Of a DNA stretch of 64,000 bases, positions 1-9,019 are shown piece after piece. The first letter of the stretch is position 1. The number at the start of each line of letters is the position of its first letter. The notes below the pieces were generated by a model. The model had not been told where the DNA came from. It worked only from the letters and a program-made list of their open reading frames with translations, and did not search any database. Source of the DNA: Oscillospiraceae bacterium (GTDB lineage Bacteria; Bacillota; Clostridia; Oscillospirales; Oscillospiraceae); contig SVLK01000005.1 of NCBI GenBank assembly GCA_015067975.1, forward strand, positions 33,357 to 97,356. The letters run 5' to 3'. A program made the position numbers and the translations under genes.

Positions 1-1
1 T

Positions 2-319
2 ACTTGCGGCTGCCACGATCATGATCACCATCATCATCACCACGCTGACGAGGTGTTTACCAGCTGGGGTGTGGAGACTCCCAAGATTTTCAGTGAGGCG
101 GAGATCCACCGGATTCTCGCTGCGTTGGACGGTGGCGAGTACGGTGCGATTCTGCGCGCTAAGGGTATCGTTCCTGCCGGCGAAGGCAAGTGGCTGCACT
201 TTGACTATGTACCTGAGGAACACGAGGTACGTTATGGTGCGGCGGACTATACGGGCCGTCTGTGCGTGATCGGCTCGCAGCTGAAAGAACACGAACTGCA
301 CCACCTGTTTGGTGTGTAA
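2..319 (+). CDS. CobW/COG0523-family GTPase, C-terminal part (5' end outside window)
   Basis: The open frame enters from the left edge, so the GTPase core lies outside the window. What remains starts with a histidine/aspartate-rich linker (HDHDHHHHHH) followed by a compact CobW C-terminal domain of about 85 residues that ends in ELHHLFGV. Family knowledge: COG0523 proteins are G3E GTPases that deliver or insert metals (Zn, Co, Ni), and the His-rich linker is the usual metal-binding stretch between GTPase and C-terminal domain. The next gene is another member of the same superfamily 12 bases downstream, so the two are probably co-transcribed and may act as a pair. The metal cannot be told from the sequence. 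Confidence 0.85.
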   Translation, partial: TCGCHDHDHHHHHHADEVFTSWGVETPKIFSEAEIHRILAALDGGEYGAILRAKGIVPAGEGKWLHFDYVPEEHEVRYGAADYTGRLCVIGSQLKEHELHHLFGV

Positions 320-331
320 GGAGAATTCTAC

Positions 332-1261
332 ATGGATATTCCTGTTTATCTCATTGCCGGATTTCTGGATGCCGGTAAAACGAACTTTATCAACGGTGTG
401 CTGCAGGATGGGTTTGCCCGGGAGGACCGCACGCTGCTGATTTGCTGCGAAGAGGGCGAGGAGGAGTATTATCCCACCGCGCTGAGCAATGTGTTCACCA
501 CAAAGGTGGAAGATGAAGATGATCTGACGCCGGAATTCTTCAAGAAACTGGAGAAGACGTATAAACCCAAGCAGGTCATCATTGAGTACAACGGCATGTG
601 GAACATTGAAAAGCTGTACCGTGAGGCCCTGCCCGCCAACTGGATCCTCTATCAGATCATGACGCTGGTGGATGCCCGTACATTCGAAATGTACGCCAAA
701 AACATGGGGCAGCTGATGATGGAGAAGATCATGAACGCAGACATGCTGATCTTCAACCGCTGCAACGAGCAGCTGCGTGCTGCGCTGCGCAGCCGCAACC
801 TGCGCATGGTAAACCGCCGCGCTGACATTTATCTGGAGAACGAGGACGGCACCAGCGAGGAGTACGTGACCGAGGATATGGCGCCCTTTGATCTCAGTTC
901 CGGTCATCTGGATGTACCGGATGAGGATTATGGCGTGTGGTATGTGGACATGATGGATGCCCCGCAGCGTTATGACGGCCTGACGGTAAAGTTCAAGGCG
1001 ATCATGTGCCACTCCAAGAAGTATAAAGGCGTTCACTGCCCCGGCCGCTTTGCCATGGTCTGCTGCGAGGATGACATGCAGTTTCTTGCCTTGGTATGCA
1101 AAGGCGACGGCTTGGAGAAAATCAAGGATCGCGTGTGGGTAGAAATCACCGCTACAGTGAAGAAGGAATTTGACAAGGCGTACGAGGCGGAAGGCCCTGT
1201 GCTGTACGTCAGTGAAATCCTACCTTGTGAGAAACCGAAAGAGGAAGTTGTGAGCTTCTAA
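332..1261 (+). CDS. CobW-like G3E GTPase, divergent second copy
   Basis: A 309-residue protein preceded by the ribosome site AAGGAG. The Walker A motif GFLDAGKT lies at residues 10-17. The Cys-rich metal motif of classical COG0523 proteins (GCxCC) is not seen; the matching area reads LLICCEEGEEEY. The NKxD base-recognition motif appears as FNRCNE, so nucleotide recognition may be altered. The last 120 residues form a separate domain with several cysteines and histidines (IMCHSKKYKGVHC, MVCCEDD), resembling the C-terminal beta domain of G3E proteins. It follows a canonical CobW gene by 12 bases, which suggests one metallochaperone operon. The fold assignment is firm, the substrate unknown. Confidence 0.8.
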   Translation: MDIPVYLIAGFLDAGKTNFINGVLQDGFAREDRTLLICCEEGEEEYYPTALSNVFTTKVEDEDDLTPEFFKKLEKTYKPKQVIIEYNGMWNIEKLYREALPANWILYQIMTLVDARTFEMYAKNMGQLMMEKIMNADMLIFNRCNEQLRAALRSRNLRMVNRRADIYLENEDGTSEEYVTEDMAPFDLSSGHLDVPDEDYGVWYVDMMDAPQRYDGLTVKFKAIMCHSKKYKGVHCPGRFAMVCCEDDMQFLALVCKGDGLEKIKDRVWVEITATVKKEFDKAYEAEGPVLYVSEILPCEKPKEEVVSF

Positions 1262-1264
1262 AAA

Positions 1265-1297
1265 GAAAAATCCGGAGCATTGCTCCGGATTTTTTTG
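1265..1297. terminator. Bidirectional intrinsic terminator
   Basis: Stem AAATCCGGAGC/GCTCCGGATTT with an A-run before and a T-run after it, between the convergent CobW-like gene and cdd. Confidence 0.85.
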
Positions 1298-1300
1298 ATC

Positions 1301-1690
1301 TTATAACCACGAACTGTCAAAACCGTAGGGGAGCAGCTCGTTGAGGGTGAAGTGCTTGGCCTCGCCTTTGCCGTTAAGGCAGATGACTTCCAGATCGGGG
1401 GCAAACTCCTTCATCACCTGACGGCACACACCGCAGGGTACACAGAAATCCTCACTGCGGCCGGCAATGGCAATACGTTTAAAGTCGCGGTAGCCCTCGC
1501 TGACGGCCTTAAAAATGGCGGTGCGTTCGGCACAAATAGTAGGAGTATAGGATGCGTTTTCGATGTTGCAGCCGGTAAACACGGTGCCGTCAACGCATTC
1601 CAGTGCTGCACCTACGGGAAAGTGGGAATAGGGAATATAGGCGCGATCCAGCATTTCAATGGCCTTTTGGCAAAGCTCTTTCTCAGTCAT
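1301..1690 (-). CDS. cdd: Cytidine deaminase
   Basis: A 129-residue protein of the usual length for the tetrameric bacterial enzyme, which converts cytidine and deoxycytidine to uridine and deoxyuridine in pyrimidine salvage. The zinc site is complete: Cys53 and the catalytic Glu55 in TICAERTA, and Cys86 and Cys89 in PCGVCRQ. The nucleoside-binding FPVGAAL and NIENASY motifs are present. The start has AGGAGG-like ribosome-site bases upstream. In many Firmicutes cdd sits beside era; here it stands alone, 43 kb away from era. It complements the nucleoside import and deoC/deoD genes further along. Confidence 0.95.
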   Translation of the reverse strand: MTEKELCQKAIEMLDRAYIPYSHFPVGAALECVDGTVFTGCNIENASYTPTICAERTAIFKAVSEGYRDFKRIAIAGRSEDFCVPCGVCRQVMKEFAPDLEVICLNGKGEAKHFTLNELLPYGFDSSWL

Positions 1691-1720
1691 CGTTCGGTCC
1701 TCCTTGTGGGGAATCTACGG

Positions 1721-1754
1721 AATAAAGGCAGCAGGAATTCCTGCTGCCTTTATT
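1721..1754 (-). terminator. Palindromic terminator after the ABC exporter operon
   Basis: A perfect 34-base palindrome, AATAAAGGCAGCAGGAA and its complement, lies just after the stop of the exporter genes. The T-run is short, so termination strength is uncertain. Confidence 0.6.
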
Positions 1755-1777
1755 GTAACGTGAAATGGGGGAGCGCG

Positions 1778-3658
1778 TCAAGAGAGTTCCGCTTGACCGG
1801 TGTAGAGCTGATAATACTTACCCTTTTGCTCGATCAGGTCGTCATGGTCGCCGCGCTCAATGATCTCGCCCTGTTCCAGCACCATGATAGCCTGGGCGTT
1901 TCGCACGGTGGACAGGCGGTGGGCGATGACAAACACGGTGCGGTCGGCCATCAGCGAATCCATACCCTGCTCAATCAGCTTTTCTGTGCGGGTGTCGATG
2001 GAGGAGGTGGCCTCGTCGAGGATCAACACAGGGGGATCGGACACGGCGGCACGGGCGATGGCCAGCAACTGCCGTTCACCTTGGCTGAGACTGCCGCCGT
2101 CACCGGTGATCACGGTGTCATAGCCTTGCGGCAAGTGCCGGATAAAGGTGTCGGCATTAGCCAGCTTGGCCGCTGCACGGACTTCCTCATCTGTGGCGTC
2201 CAGCTTGCCGTAGCGGATATTGTCGGCAATCGTCCCGGTGAACAGGTGGGTATCCTGCAGCACCATGCCCAGCGAGCGGCGCAGAGAGTCTTTGGCAATC
2301 TCCGTTACGTCGATGCCGTCGTAGGTGATGGTGCCGGACTGGATGTCATAAAACCGGTTGATCAGATTGGTGATGGTGGTCTTACCGGCACCGGTAGAGC
2401 CGACAAAGGCGATTTTCTGGCCCGGTTTTGCATAAAGGGAGATGTTGTGCAGGACTGTTTTCTCGTCCGTGTAGCCGAAGGTGACATCGTGGAAACGCAC
2501 ATCGCCCCGCAACTCCACCAGAGCTCCGTCGGGACGCTTCCATGCCCAGTGGCCGGTGCGCTGTGCTGTTTCGGTCAAGGTGTCACCGTTTTTCTCCACG
2601 CGGACCAGCACAGTTTTGCCATCATCCGGCTCGGACCGGGCGTCCATCACAGCAAAGATGCGCTCAGCACCGGCGACGGAGGCCAACAGCACATTGATCT
2701 GCTGGCTGATCTGGCTGATAGGCTGGGAAACCTGCTTGACATACAGAAGGTATGCGCCCAGCGAACCCACGTCGAACACACCGCCGATGGACAAAAGACC
2801 GCCGACACAGCAAGTGACGGCATAGTTGATGCGAGACAGGTTACCCATGGCCGGCATCATGGAGGAGGCATAAGTCTGGGCCAGCGTGGCGGCAGCGCGA
2901 TAAGCTTCGTTGAGCTCGCTGAACTCATCTATGGCCTTTTTCTCGTGGTTGAAGACCTTGATCACCTTTTGACCCTCGGTCATCTCCTCGATAAAACCGT
3001 TGACAGCGCCCAGCGCCTTTTGCTGACGCTGGAAGTTGACACGGCTTTTCCCTCCGATGACCTTTACAATCAGGAACATCAGCACCAAAAAGACGAAGGA
3101 GATCAGTGTCAGCTGCCAGTTGAGCACCAGCATCATGGTGACCGTGCATACAAAGGTGAGGGTATTGGAGATCACACTGGCGAAGCTGGAGTTGATCATC
3201 TCCGACACGGTGTCGATATCGTTGGTGAAACGGCTCATCAGATCACCGGACTGGTGAGTATCGAAGTAGCTGATAGGCAGTTCCTGCAGTTTCTCAAACA
3301 GATCCTGCCGTAGTTTGGCCACAGTTTTCTGCGAGATGCGCACCATAATGCGGGCATAGGTGTAAGAGCAGCCGGCGCTGAGGGCAAAGCAGCCGAACAG
3401 CAGCGCAACCATCTTCAAAAGACCGGTAAAGTCGCCGGGGATAATATAATTGTTGATGATGGGCTTCATCAGATAACTGCTGGCAACCGAGGCCAAAGAG
3501 CTGATTACCAGACACAGCGCAACAAGAATCAACAGCAGCTTATACTGGCTGATGTAACCTACCAGACGCAGCACGGTTCCTCTCAGGTTTTGGGGGCGCT
3601 GATAACCGTGACCCTGACGCCCACCGGGACCGCCCTTAGGTGCGGGAGTTTTAGCCAT
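1778..3658 (-). CDS. ABC exporter half-transporter, catalytic-site subunit
   Basis: A 626-residue type IV (multidrug-type) ABC half-transporter: an N-terminal Gly/Pro-rich tail, six membrane segments (about residues 30-320) and one ATPase domain. The ATPase has Walker A GSTGAGKTT, an intact Walker B with catalytic glutamate (LILDEATSS) and the switch histidine (FVIAHRLST), but its signature is LSQGE instead of LSGGQ. A 30-residue insertion (around GHWAWKRPDG) separates membrane and ATPase domains. Its start overlaps the end of the upstream partner gene by 8 bases, so translation is coupled. The altered signature here pairs with the altered Walker B/H-loop of the partner, as in BmrCD/LmrCD/TM287-288 heterodimers. 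Substrate unknown; drug or lipid export is likely. Confidence 0.9.
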   Translation of the reverse strand: MAKTPAPKGGPGGRQGHGYQRPQNLRGTVLRLVGYISQYKLLLILVALCLVISSLASVASSYLMKPIINNYIIPGDFTGLLKMVALLFGCFALSAGCSYTYARIMVRISQKTVAKLRQDLFEKLQELPISYFDTHQSGDLMSRFTNDIDTVSEMINSSFASVISNTLTFVCTVTMMLVLNWQLTLISFVFLVLMFLIVKVIGGKSRVNFQRQQKALGAVNGFIEEMTEGQKVIKVFNHEKKAIDEFSELNEAYRAAATLAQTYASSMMPAMGNLSRINYAVTCCVGGLLSIGGVFDVGSLGAYLLYVKQVSQPISQISQQINVLLASVAGAERIFAVMDARSEPDDGKTVLVRVEKNGDTLTETAQRTGHWAWKRPDGALVELRGDVRFHDVTFGYTDEKTVLHNISLYAKPGQKIAFVGSTGAGKTTITNLINRFYDIQSGTITYDGIDVTEIAKDSLRRSLGMVLQDTHLFTGTIADNIRYGKLDATDEEVRAAAKLANADTFIRHLPQGYDTVITGDGGSLSQGERQLLAIARAAVSDPPVLILDEATSSIDTRTEKLIEQGMDSLMADRTVFVIAHRLSTVRNAQAIMVLEQGEIIERGDHDDLIEQKGKYYQLYTGQAELS

Positions 3659-5387
3659 GGATGCTCACCCCTTCCTGCTGCGAGGAATAAACCTCGCGAT
3701 AAATGGCGTTGGATGCAAGCAACTCTTCGTGGGTGCCCATGCCGTCGATCCGTCCGTCATCCATGATGATGATCAAATCGGCATCCATAATGGAGGTAAC
3801 GCGCTGAGCAATGATAATTTTGGTCGTGCCCGGCAGAGTTTCGCGCAGTGCGGTACGAATTTTGGCGTCGGTGGCGGTATCCACAGCGGAGGTGGAGTCG
3901 TCCAGAATCAGGATCTTCGGCTTGCGGATGATGGCGCGGGCGATGCAAAGCCGCTGCTTCTGACCACCGGAGACATTGGTGCCGCCCTGTTCAATGTAGG
4001 TTTCGTAGCCATCGGGCATGGCGGAAACGAACTCATGAGCACAGGCGATACGACAGGCCTCTTCGATTTCTGCATCAGTGGCATTGGCGTCGCCCCAGCG
4101 CAGGTTTTCGCGCACCGTACCGGAAAAGAGGGTGTTTTTCTGCAGGACCATGGCGCAGGCATCACGCAGATGCTCCATGGTGTAGTCCTTTACATTGCGG
4201 CCGCCCACATAGACAGCGCCTTCGGTGGCCTCATACAGGCGGGGAATCAGGCTGACCAGCGTGGTTTTGGCACTGCCGGTGCCGCCCAGAATGCCTACCG
4301 TCATGCCGGAATCGATGGAGAGGTTGATATTCTCCAGATTCCATGCTTCGGTGGACTTGTTGTAACGGAAATTGACGTTTTCAAAGCGGATAGAGCCGTC
4401 AGCTACCTGCAGCGCAGGATCGGCAGCGTCATCGGTAATCTCACTCTTCTCATCCAGCACCTCGATGATACGCTTGGCGCAGGCGATGGAGCGGGTGAGG
4501 ATCATCATTACCATGGAGACCATCATTAGCGACATAAGGATCTCGGATACGTAGGTAAAGAAGGCAATCAGATCACCGGAGAGCATGGTGCCCTCAAATA
4601 CATAGTGGCCGCCGATCCACATCACGGCGGTAATGGTGCCGCCCATCAGCAGCATCATGATGGGCATGAAAGTGACTACAAAACCGAAAGCGCGTTCGGC
4701 CATGGTGCGCAGATTCTGGCTGCGGCGGGTGAACTTGTCTTTCTCTTCTTCTTCGCGCACATAGGATTTGACAACGCGGATGGCGGTCAGGTTTTCCTGC
4801 ACCACCAGATTCAGATCGTCGGTAGCTTTCTGCAAGGAGGTGAAATAGGGTCCTACTTTGCGAATTACCAGAATAACGGTGATGATCAGCAGCGGGATCA
4901 CGGCCAAAAATACGCGGCTGAGACGGGTGGAGATGCGCAGCGCCATGATCAGCGAGGTGATCAGCATGGAGGGGGCTCGGACAAACATGCGCATGCCCAT
5001 CATCAGCGTCATCTGCACGCTGGCGACATCACTGGTCAGTCGGGTGATGAGGGAGGCGGTAGAGAATCGCTCAATGTTGCTGAAAGAGAATTGCTGCACT
5101 TTCTCGTATTCGGCGCGGCGTAGATTGGCACCGAAGCCCATACTGGCGCGGGAGGCCAGTGCGGCGGCACCTACGCCCATGGCCAGCGCAGCCATAGCCA
5201 TCAAGATCATCTTGATGCCGGTGGAGAGAATATAGGCCCGGTCGCCGTTTTCAATGCCGATGTTGACGATGTCGCTCATAGCCAGCGGCAGCAGCAGTTC
5301 AAAAACCGCCTCGCCGGCAGAAAAGAGCACACCCAGCACGATCAGTGCCCGGTAGCCTTTGGTATAGGGATAGAGTTTGCGGAGCAT
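3651..5387 (-). CDS. ABC exporter half-transporter, degenerate-site subunit
   Basis: A 578-residue ABC half-transporter with six membrane segments and an ATPase domain. Walker A is GGTGSAKTT (Gly to Ala), the catalytic glutamate after Walker B is aspartate (LILDDSTSAVD), and the H-loop histidine is glutamine (IIAQRVTS), while its signature VSGGQ is intact. Family knowledge: this is exactly the non-hydrolysing subunit pattern of heterodimeric exporters. It is the first gene of the two-gene operon, read from a TTGACG-17-TAATAT promoter, with ribosome site GGAGG six bases before ATG. No regulator gene is adjacent. Confidence 0.9.
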   Translation of the reverse strand: MLRKLYPYTKGYRALIVLGVLFSAGEAVFELLLPLAMSDIVNIGIENGDRAYILSTGIKMILMAMAALAMGVGAAALASRASMGFGANLRRAEYEKVQQFSFSNIERFSTASLITRLTSDVASVQMTLMMGMRMFVRAPSMLITSLIMALRISTRLSRVFLAVIPLLIITVILVIRKVGPYFTSLQKATDDLNLVVQENLTAIRVVKSYVREEEEKDKFTRRSQNLRTMAERAFGFVVTFMPIMMLLMGGTITAVMWIGGHYVFEGTMLSGDLIAFFTYVSEILMSLMMVSMVMMILTRSIACAKRIIEVLDEKSEITDDAADPALQVADGSIRFENVNFRYNKSTEAWNLENINLSIDSGMTVGILGGTGSAKTTLVSLIPRLYEATEGAVYVGGRNVKDYTMEHLRDACAMVLQKNTLFSGTVRENLRWGDANATDAEIEEACRIACAHEFVSAMPDGYETYIEQGGTNVSGGQKQRLCIARAIIRKPKILILDDSTSAVDTATDAKIRTALRETLPGTTKIIIAQRVTSIMDADLIIIMDDGRIDGMGTHEELLASNAIYREVYSSQQEGVSIHG

Positions 5388-5418
5388 GCGTTACCTCCTA
5401 TAAGATAGGTAGAATTAT

Positions 5419-5434
5419 CGGCAAAAGTTTGCCG
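5419..5434. promoter_or_regulatory. Dyad in the 5' leader of the ABC exporter operon
   Basis: CGGCAAA-AG-TTTGCCG is a perfect 7-bp inverted repeat in the leader between promoter and start codon. It could be an operator or an RNA hairpin; no protein in the window is tied to it. Confidence 0.4.
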
Positions 5435-5457
5435 TATTTTCCAAAATGAACAGCTAA

Positions 5458-5486
5458 ATATTACGCTCAAAAGGAGAATGCGTCAA
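5458..5486 (-). promoter_or_regulatory. SigA-type promoter of the ABC exporter operon
   Basis: On the minus strand TTGACG, a 17-base spacer, then TAATAT, about 70 bases upstream of the exporter start codon. Confidence 0.55.
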
Positions 5487-5553
5487 GGGGAGAAGAAAAC
5501 AGAGGCAGTAAACATTTTGTGAATTATTGGTTGCATTGTGCATGGTAACGAAC

Positions 5554-5582
5554 AAAGGCGACCGGATTATCCGGTCGCCTTT
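5554..5582 (-). terminator. Terminator after tRNA-Leu
   Basis: Inverted repeat AAAGGCGACCGGA/TCCGGTCGCCTTT directly after the tRNA 3' end. Confidence 0.7.
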
Positions 5583-5588
5583 ATGTTG

Positions 5589-5673
5589 TGGTGCGGGCAT
5601 GGGGACTCGAACCCCAACACATCTCTGCACGAGAACCTAAATCTCGCATGTCTACCAATTCCATCATGCCCGC
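5589..5673 (-). tRNA. tRNA-Leu (anticodon UAG)
   Basis: The minus strand folds as an 85-base cloverleaf with acceptor GCGGGCA/TGCCCGC, a long variable arm typical of class II tRNAs, TTCGAGTCC in the T arm and an encoded CCA. The anticodon loop is TTTAGGT, giving UAG, which reads CUA (and CUN by wobble). CUA is a very rare codon in this window. Confidence 0.95.
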
Positions 5674-5728
5674 GCATCTGCGTGACATTGTACCACGGCG
5701 GCGGCAGATGCACAAGTGTTTTATACGC

Positions 5729-5760
5729 TAAAAGGCCGCAGCGAAAGCTGCGGCCTTTTA
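5729..5760 (-). terminator. Terminator after the small P-loop gene
   Basis: Stem AAAAGGCCGCAGC/GCTGCGGCCTTTT with a GAAA-type loop, immediately after the stop codon on the minus strand. Confidence 0.8.
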
Positions 5761-5768
5761 CAATTTGC

Positions 5769-6179
5769 TTACAGATAGTGGCGCATCAGATCGGTGGCGG
5801 TGTCGGCATCGGCACTAACAGTCACGGTGAACTTCACCATGTTCTTGTCGCTGAAACGCTCCAGCCAGCCTAAAAACTTCTCCGTCTCGTGCGCATCGCT
5901 GTTGCGGGCGATTTTCCACAGGTTGTCTACATAGACATGAGAAATATCGTAATTGCCCGCGTACAGACCGCTGATGAAGCCGCGCAGGCACTCATAAGAA
6001 TTCAGATCATATTCGCCGGCATTGACCAGACGTACATTGTAGCTGATGTCGTAGGTCATATCTGCGCTGGGCTCGATGCAGACGACGCTGCCCTTTTCAG
6101 ATTCCACGGATGCGTGGATCAATTCGATCAACTGCTTGGTCTTACCGGCACCGGCGGCGCCCATAATCAGTCTAACCAT
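5769..6179 (-). CDS. Small P-loop NTPase-like protein
   Basis: A 136-residue protein with a Walker A motif at residues 7-14 (GAAGAGKT) right at its start and a possible Walker B strand at HVYVDNL. It is much shorter than PilT or AAA proteins and has no secretion signal, so old labels such as twitching-motility protein would be misleading. It is monocistronic, with its own terminator and a ribosome site AAGGAGTG. The role is unknown; size and layout resemble minimal nucleotide-binding proteins that sense or store rather than drive motors (inference). Confidence 0.65.
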   Translation of the reverse strand: MVRLIMGAAGAGKTKQLIELIHASVESEKGSVVCIEPSADMTYDISYNVRLVNAGEYDLNSYECLRGFISGLYAGNYDISHVYVDNLWKIARNSDAHETEKFLGWLERFSDKNMVKFTVTVSADADTATDLMRHYL

Positions 6180-6302
6180 AAGAAATCACTCCTTCGATAT
6201 ATATGGTAACCAGTGGTTCCTATACTTGTAATAAAGATACCACATGGTTAAGAAAATAGCAATGAAAAAATATGCGTTCTTTTTTGTGAAAAAGAACAAG
6301 GC

Positions 6303-7640
6303 TCAGCCGTTCAGCTTGGCCAGCAGCTCCTGACGCAGTTCCTCGTAACCGGGCTTGCCCAACAGTGCAAACATGTTCTTCTTATAGGCCTCCACGCCGG
6401 GCTGGTCGAAGGGATTGACCTCCAGCAGGTAACCGCTCAGACCGCAGGAATACTCAAAGAAGTAAATCAGCTCACCCAGTGCATAGGCATCGCAGCGCTC
6501 CATATTGACAATGATGTTGGGAACACCGCCCTCCACGTGAGCCAGTAGTGTGCCGTCCATGGCCTGCAGCTTGATGAAGTCCATATCCTTGCCGGCCAGG
6601 AAGTTCAGACCGTCGCCGTTGACCTCGTCAAAGGGGACGATGTTGGTGGTAGCAGAGGGACCCATGCGCACCACGGTTTCGAAAAGGTGACGTTCACCCT
6701 GCTGGATATACTGGCCCATGGAGTGCAGATCTGCGGTAAACTCCACGCTGGCGGGGAACAGGCCCTTGTTCTCCTTGCCCTCGCTCTCGCCGTAGAGCTG
6801 CTTCCACCATTCGCACATGAAGCGGAAGTTAGGCTCGTAAGCGGCCAGCACCTCGATTTTTTTACCGGTGCGGTACAGCTCATAGCGTCCGCAGCCGTAC
6901 TGCCATGCGGGGTTGGTGGCCATGTCGGGATTGGCACAGGTATCCATCATAGCAGCGGCGCCGCTCATCAGCGCGTCAATATCCACGCCGGCCACAGCAA
7001 TAGGCAGCAGGCCCACGGCGGTCAGCACGCTGTAACGGCCGCCCACATCATCGGGAACCACAAAGGTTTCGTAGCCGGCCTGGTCAGCCAGCGTCTTCAG
7101 CGCGCCGCGAGCGCGGTCGGTGGTGGCATAGATGCGCTTGGCGGCGCCTTCCTTGCCATACTTGTCCTCCAACAGCTTGCGGAAGAAACGGAAAGCCACG
7201 GCAGGTTCGGTGGTGGTGCCGGATTTGGAAATAACGTTGACGGAGAAATCGCGGCCGTCCAGCAGCTCTACGACCTCACTCATTTGATCGGAAGACAGGC
7301 CGTTGCCGGTGAAATAGATATTGGGAGTGTTCTTTTTCTTCAGGTTATAGTTGGCAGAGCACAGGCACTCAATCACGCCGCGGGCACCCAGATAGGAACC
7401 GCCGATGCCGATGACTACCAGCGCTTCGCTGTCGCTCTGGATTTTTTGGGCGGCAGCCTTGATGCGGGCAAACTCGTCTTTGTCGTAGTCGGCGGGCAGA
7501 CGCACCCAACCGGTGTAGTCATTGCCGACGCCATCGCGGTTCTGCAGATGGTCGTGAGCGATGCGCAGACGCTGTGCCAGTTCGGTTTCGTAGTTGGGGG
7601 TCACAAAGGACCGGATATTGGCCAGATTCACCTGGATCAT
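6303..7640 (-). CDS. pgi: Glucose-6-phosphate isomerase
   Basis: A 445-residue enzyme of the short Firmicutes type that interconverts glucose-6-phosphate and fructose-6-phosphate in glycolysis and gluconeogenesis. The sugar-phosphate isomerase fold is recognisable from [11 protein letters not shown], the phosphate-binding [11 protein letters not shown] and the [10 protein letters not shown] segment with a conserved active-site glutamate. The ribosome site AGGAGG precedes ATG. It is read alone, followed by an A/T-rich hairpin (GTTCTTTTT/AAAAAGAAC) in the gap before the next gene. Confidence 0.95.
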   Translation of the reverse strand: MIQVNLANIRSFVTPNYETELAQRLRIAHDHLQNRDGVGNDYTGWVRLPADYDKDEFARIKAAAQKIQSDSEALVVIGIGGSYLGARGVIECLCSANYNLKKKNTPNIYFTGNGLSSDQMSEVVELLDGRDFSVNVISKSGTTTEPAVAFRFFRKLLEDKYGKEGAAKRIYATTDRARGALKTLADQAGYETFVVPDDVGGRYSVLTAVGLLPIAVAGVDIDALMSGAAAMMDTCANPDMATNPAWQYGCGRYELYRTGKKIEVLAAYEPNFRFMCEWWKQLYGESEGKENKGLFPASVEFTADLHSMGQYIQQGERHLFETVVRMGPSATTNIVPFDEVNGDGLNFLAGKDMDFIKLQAMDGTLLAHVEGGVPNIIVNMERCDAYALGELIYFFEYSCGLSGYLLEVNPFDQPGVEAYKKNMFALLGKPGYEELRQELLAKLNG

Positions 7641-7740
7641 GGATTATTCCTCCTATATATCATCGTTGGTAACTATGTGTATCAACTTATTTTACATCGT
7701 GCAACGGCAAAAAACAAGCGCAAAGCGGCGAAAAAGCAAT

Positions 7741-7768
7741 AAAAGGGACGGCAAAAGCCGTCTCTTTT
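7741..7768 (-). terminator. Terminator overlapping the dacF stop codon
   Basis: Stem AAAAGGGACGGC/GCCGTCTCTTTT with an AAAA loop and T-rich end on the minus strand; one G-T pair in the stem. Confidence 0.7.
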
Positions 7769-8897
7769 ATTGCAGAAGGAAGGTAGACAGCAGCATGCGG
7801 CGGAACATCTCACCCCAAGTCAGTTTTTCTACCGCCTGTGCTGCCAGTAGTGGCAACTCCAATACGACGTGCTCTCCGCTGCGCACCGTTAAGGTGCCCA
7901 GCTGCTGGCCTGCCCCGATGGGCGCTTCTACCTGTTCCGGCAGCGAGATTTCCTGCGTTAGGGAAGAAATCTGTGATTTGGGAAGTAAGACCTGCCGCCC
8001 GGTGGAAGGGAACTGCAGCGCGATGCTGTCTTCTTCACCCAGATGCACCGGTAAAAGGGGCAGCGGCTCGGACGGTTCTACGTTGTGCAGCGTATAGGTG
8101 GAGAACCCGTAATTGAGCATGGTTTTAGCATCCTCGAACCGCTGCTGTGAAGTGCTGCCATGGAGCACTACGGCGATCAATTCCATCCCTTCGCGCTCGG
8201 CAGTGGCGCTGATGCAGTAGCCGGCACTGCTGGTGCTGCCGGTTTTCAATCCTGTGGCGCCGTCATAAAACCGGATCAGTTTGTTGGTGTTGGCCAGTTC
8301 AAATTCGCCGCCGCGCAGCGAATCCATCCAGATGGTAGTAAAGCGACGCAGATCGGGGTGGTGCAAAATCAGCTGACGGCTCATCAGTGCAATATCCCAC
8401 GCACTGGAGACATGCCCCTCGGCGGGAAGTCCGTGGCAATTGACGAAATGGGTGTCGTTCATGCCCAATTCCCGGGCGCGGTTATTCATTTGCTCCACAA
8501 ACAGTTCAGTCACACCCGCTACATGCTCGGCCAACGCCACGGAGGCATCGTTACCGGAAGCAACGCACACGGCTTTGATCAGTTCCTCCACGGTGATCTG
8601 CTCACCCTCGGCCAAATACACATTGCTGCCGCCCATGGATGCGGCGTAGGCGCTGACGGTGACCACGTCGTCGTAGGAAACAGAACCTTTTTCGATGGCC
8701 TCCATGGTCAGCAGCAGCGTCATTACCTTGGTGACGCTGGCGGGCTCCAACTGCTCGTGTTCGTTCTTGGCGTAAAGAACCTCGCCGGTGATTTTTTCCA
8801 TCAGCAGCGCGCTGGGTGCTTCCAGTGTCAAGTCTACTGCATGTGCATGCGCCGGCAAGGCCAATAGCAGCACCAACAGCCACAAAAAACGTTTCAT
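7767..8897 (-). CDS. dacF: Serine-type D-Ala-D-Ala carboxypeptidase (DacF/PBP5 type)
   Basis: The start chosen (GGAGGAGATGGG before ATG) gives 376 residues with a clean signal peptide (MKRFLWLLVLLLALPAHAHA); the longer ORF adds 22 residues without signal character. The peptidase S11 motifs are complete: Ser54-Val-Thr-Lys57, SGN in VASGNDASVALAE, and KTG in GLKTGSTSSAGYC. A PBP5-type beta domain follows and the last 16 residues form an amphipathic membrane-anchoring helix (MFRRMLLSTFLLQ). The enzyme trims the terminal D-alanine of peptidoglycan stem peptides outside the membrane; DacF homologues act in vegetative or forespore wall maturation. Confidence 0.93.
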   Translation of the reverse strand: MKRFLWLLVLLLALPAHAHAVDLTLEAPSALLMEKITGEVLYAKNEHEQLEPASVTKVMTLLLTMEAIEKGSVSYDDVVTVSAYAASMGGSNVYLAEGEQITVEELIKAVCVASGNDASVALAEHVAGVTELFVEQMNNRARELGMNDTHFVNCHGLPAEGHVSSAWDIALMSRQLILHHPDLRRFTTIWMDSLRGGEFELANTNKLIRFYDGATGLKTGSTSSAGYCISATAEREGMELIAVVLHGSTSQQRFEDAKTMLNYGFSTYTLHNVEPSEPLPLLPVHLGEEDSIALQFPSTGRQVLLPKSQISSLTQEISLPEQVEAPIGAGQQLGTLTVRSGEHVVLELPLLAAQAVEKLTWGEMFRRMLLSTFLLQ

Positions 8898-9019
8898 CCC
8901 ATCTCCTCCAATGCTTTTTTCTAAGACATATGCACCTGAGACCACTTTCATACCCACCGCCATTTTTCGCCTTGCAAATTGCGCGGCAGCCTGCTATAAT
9001 GGCAAAGTAAATTGCATAC

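Noticed and set aside
1352-3313. 653-codon plus-strand ORF over cdd and the ABC gene
   Set aside because: In-register shadow of the minus-strand genes; the translated protein has no fold-like pattern and runs across two unrelated genes.
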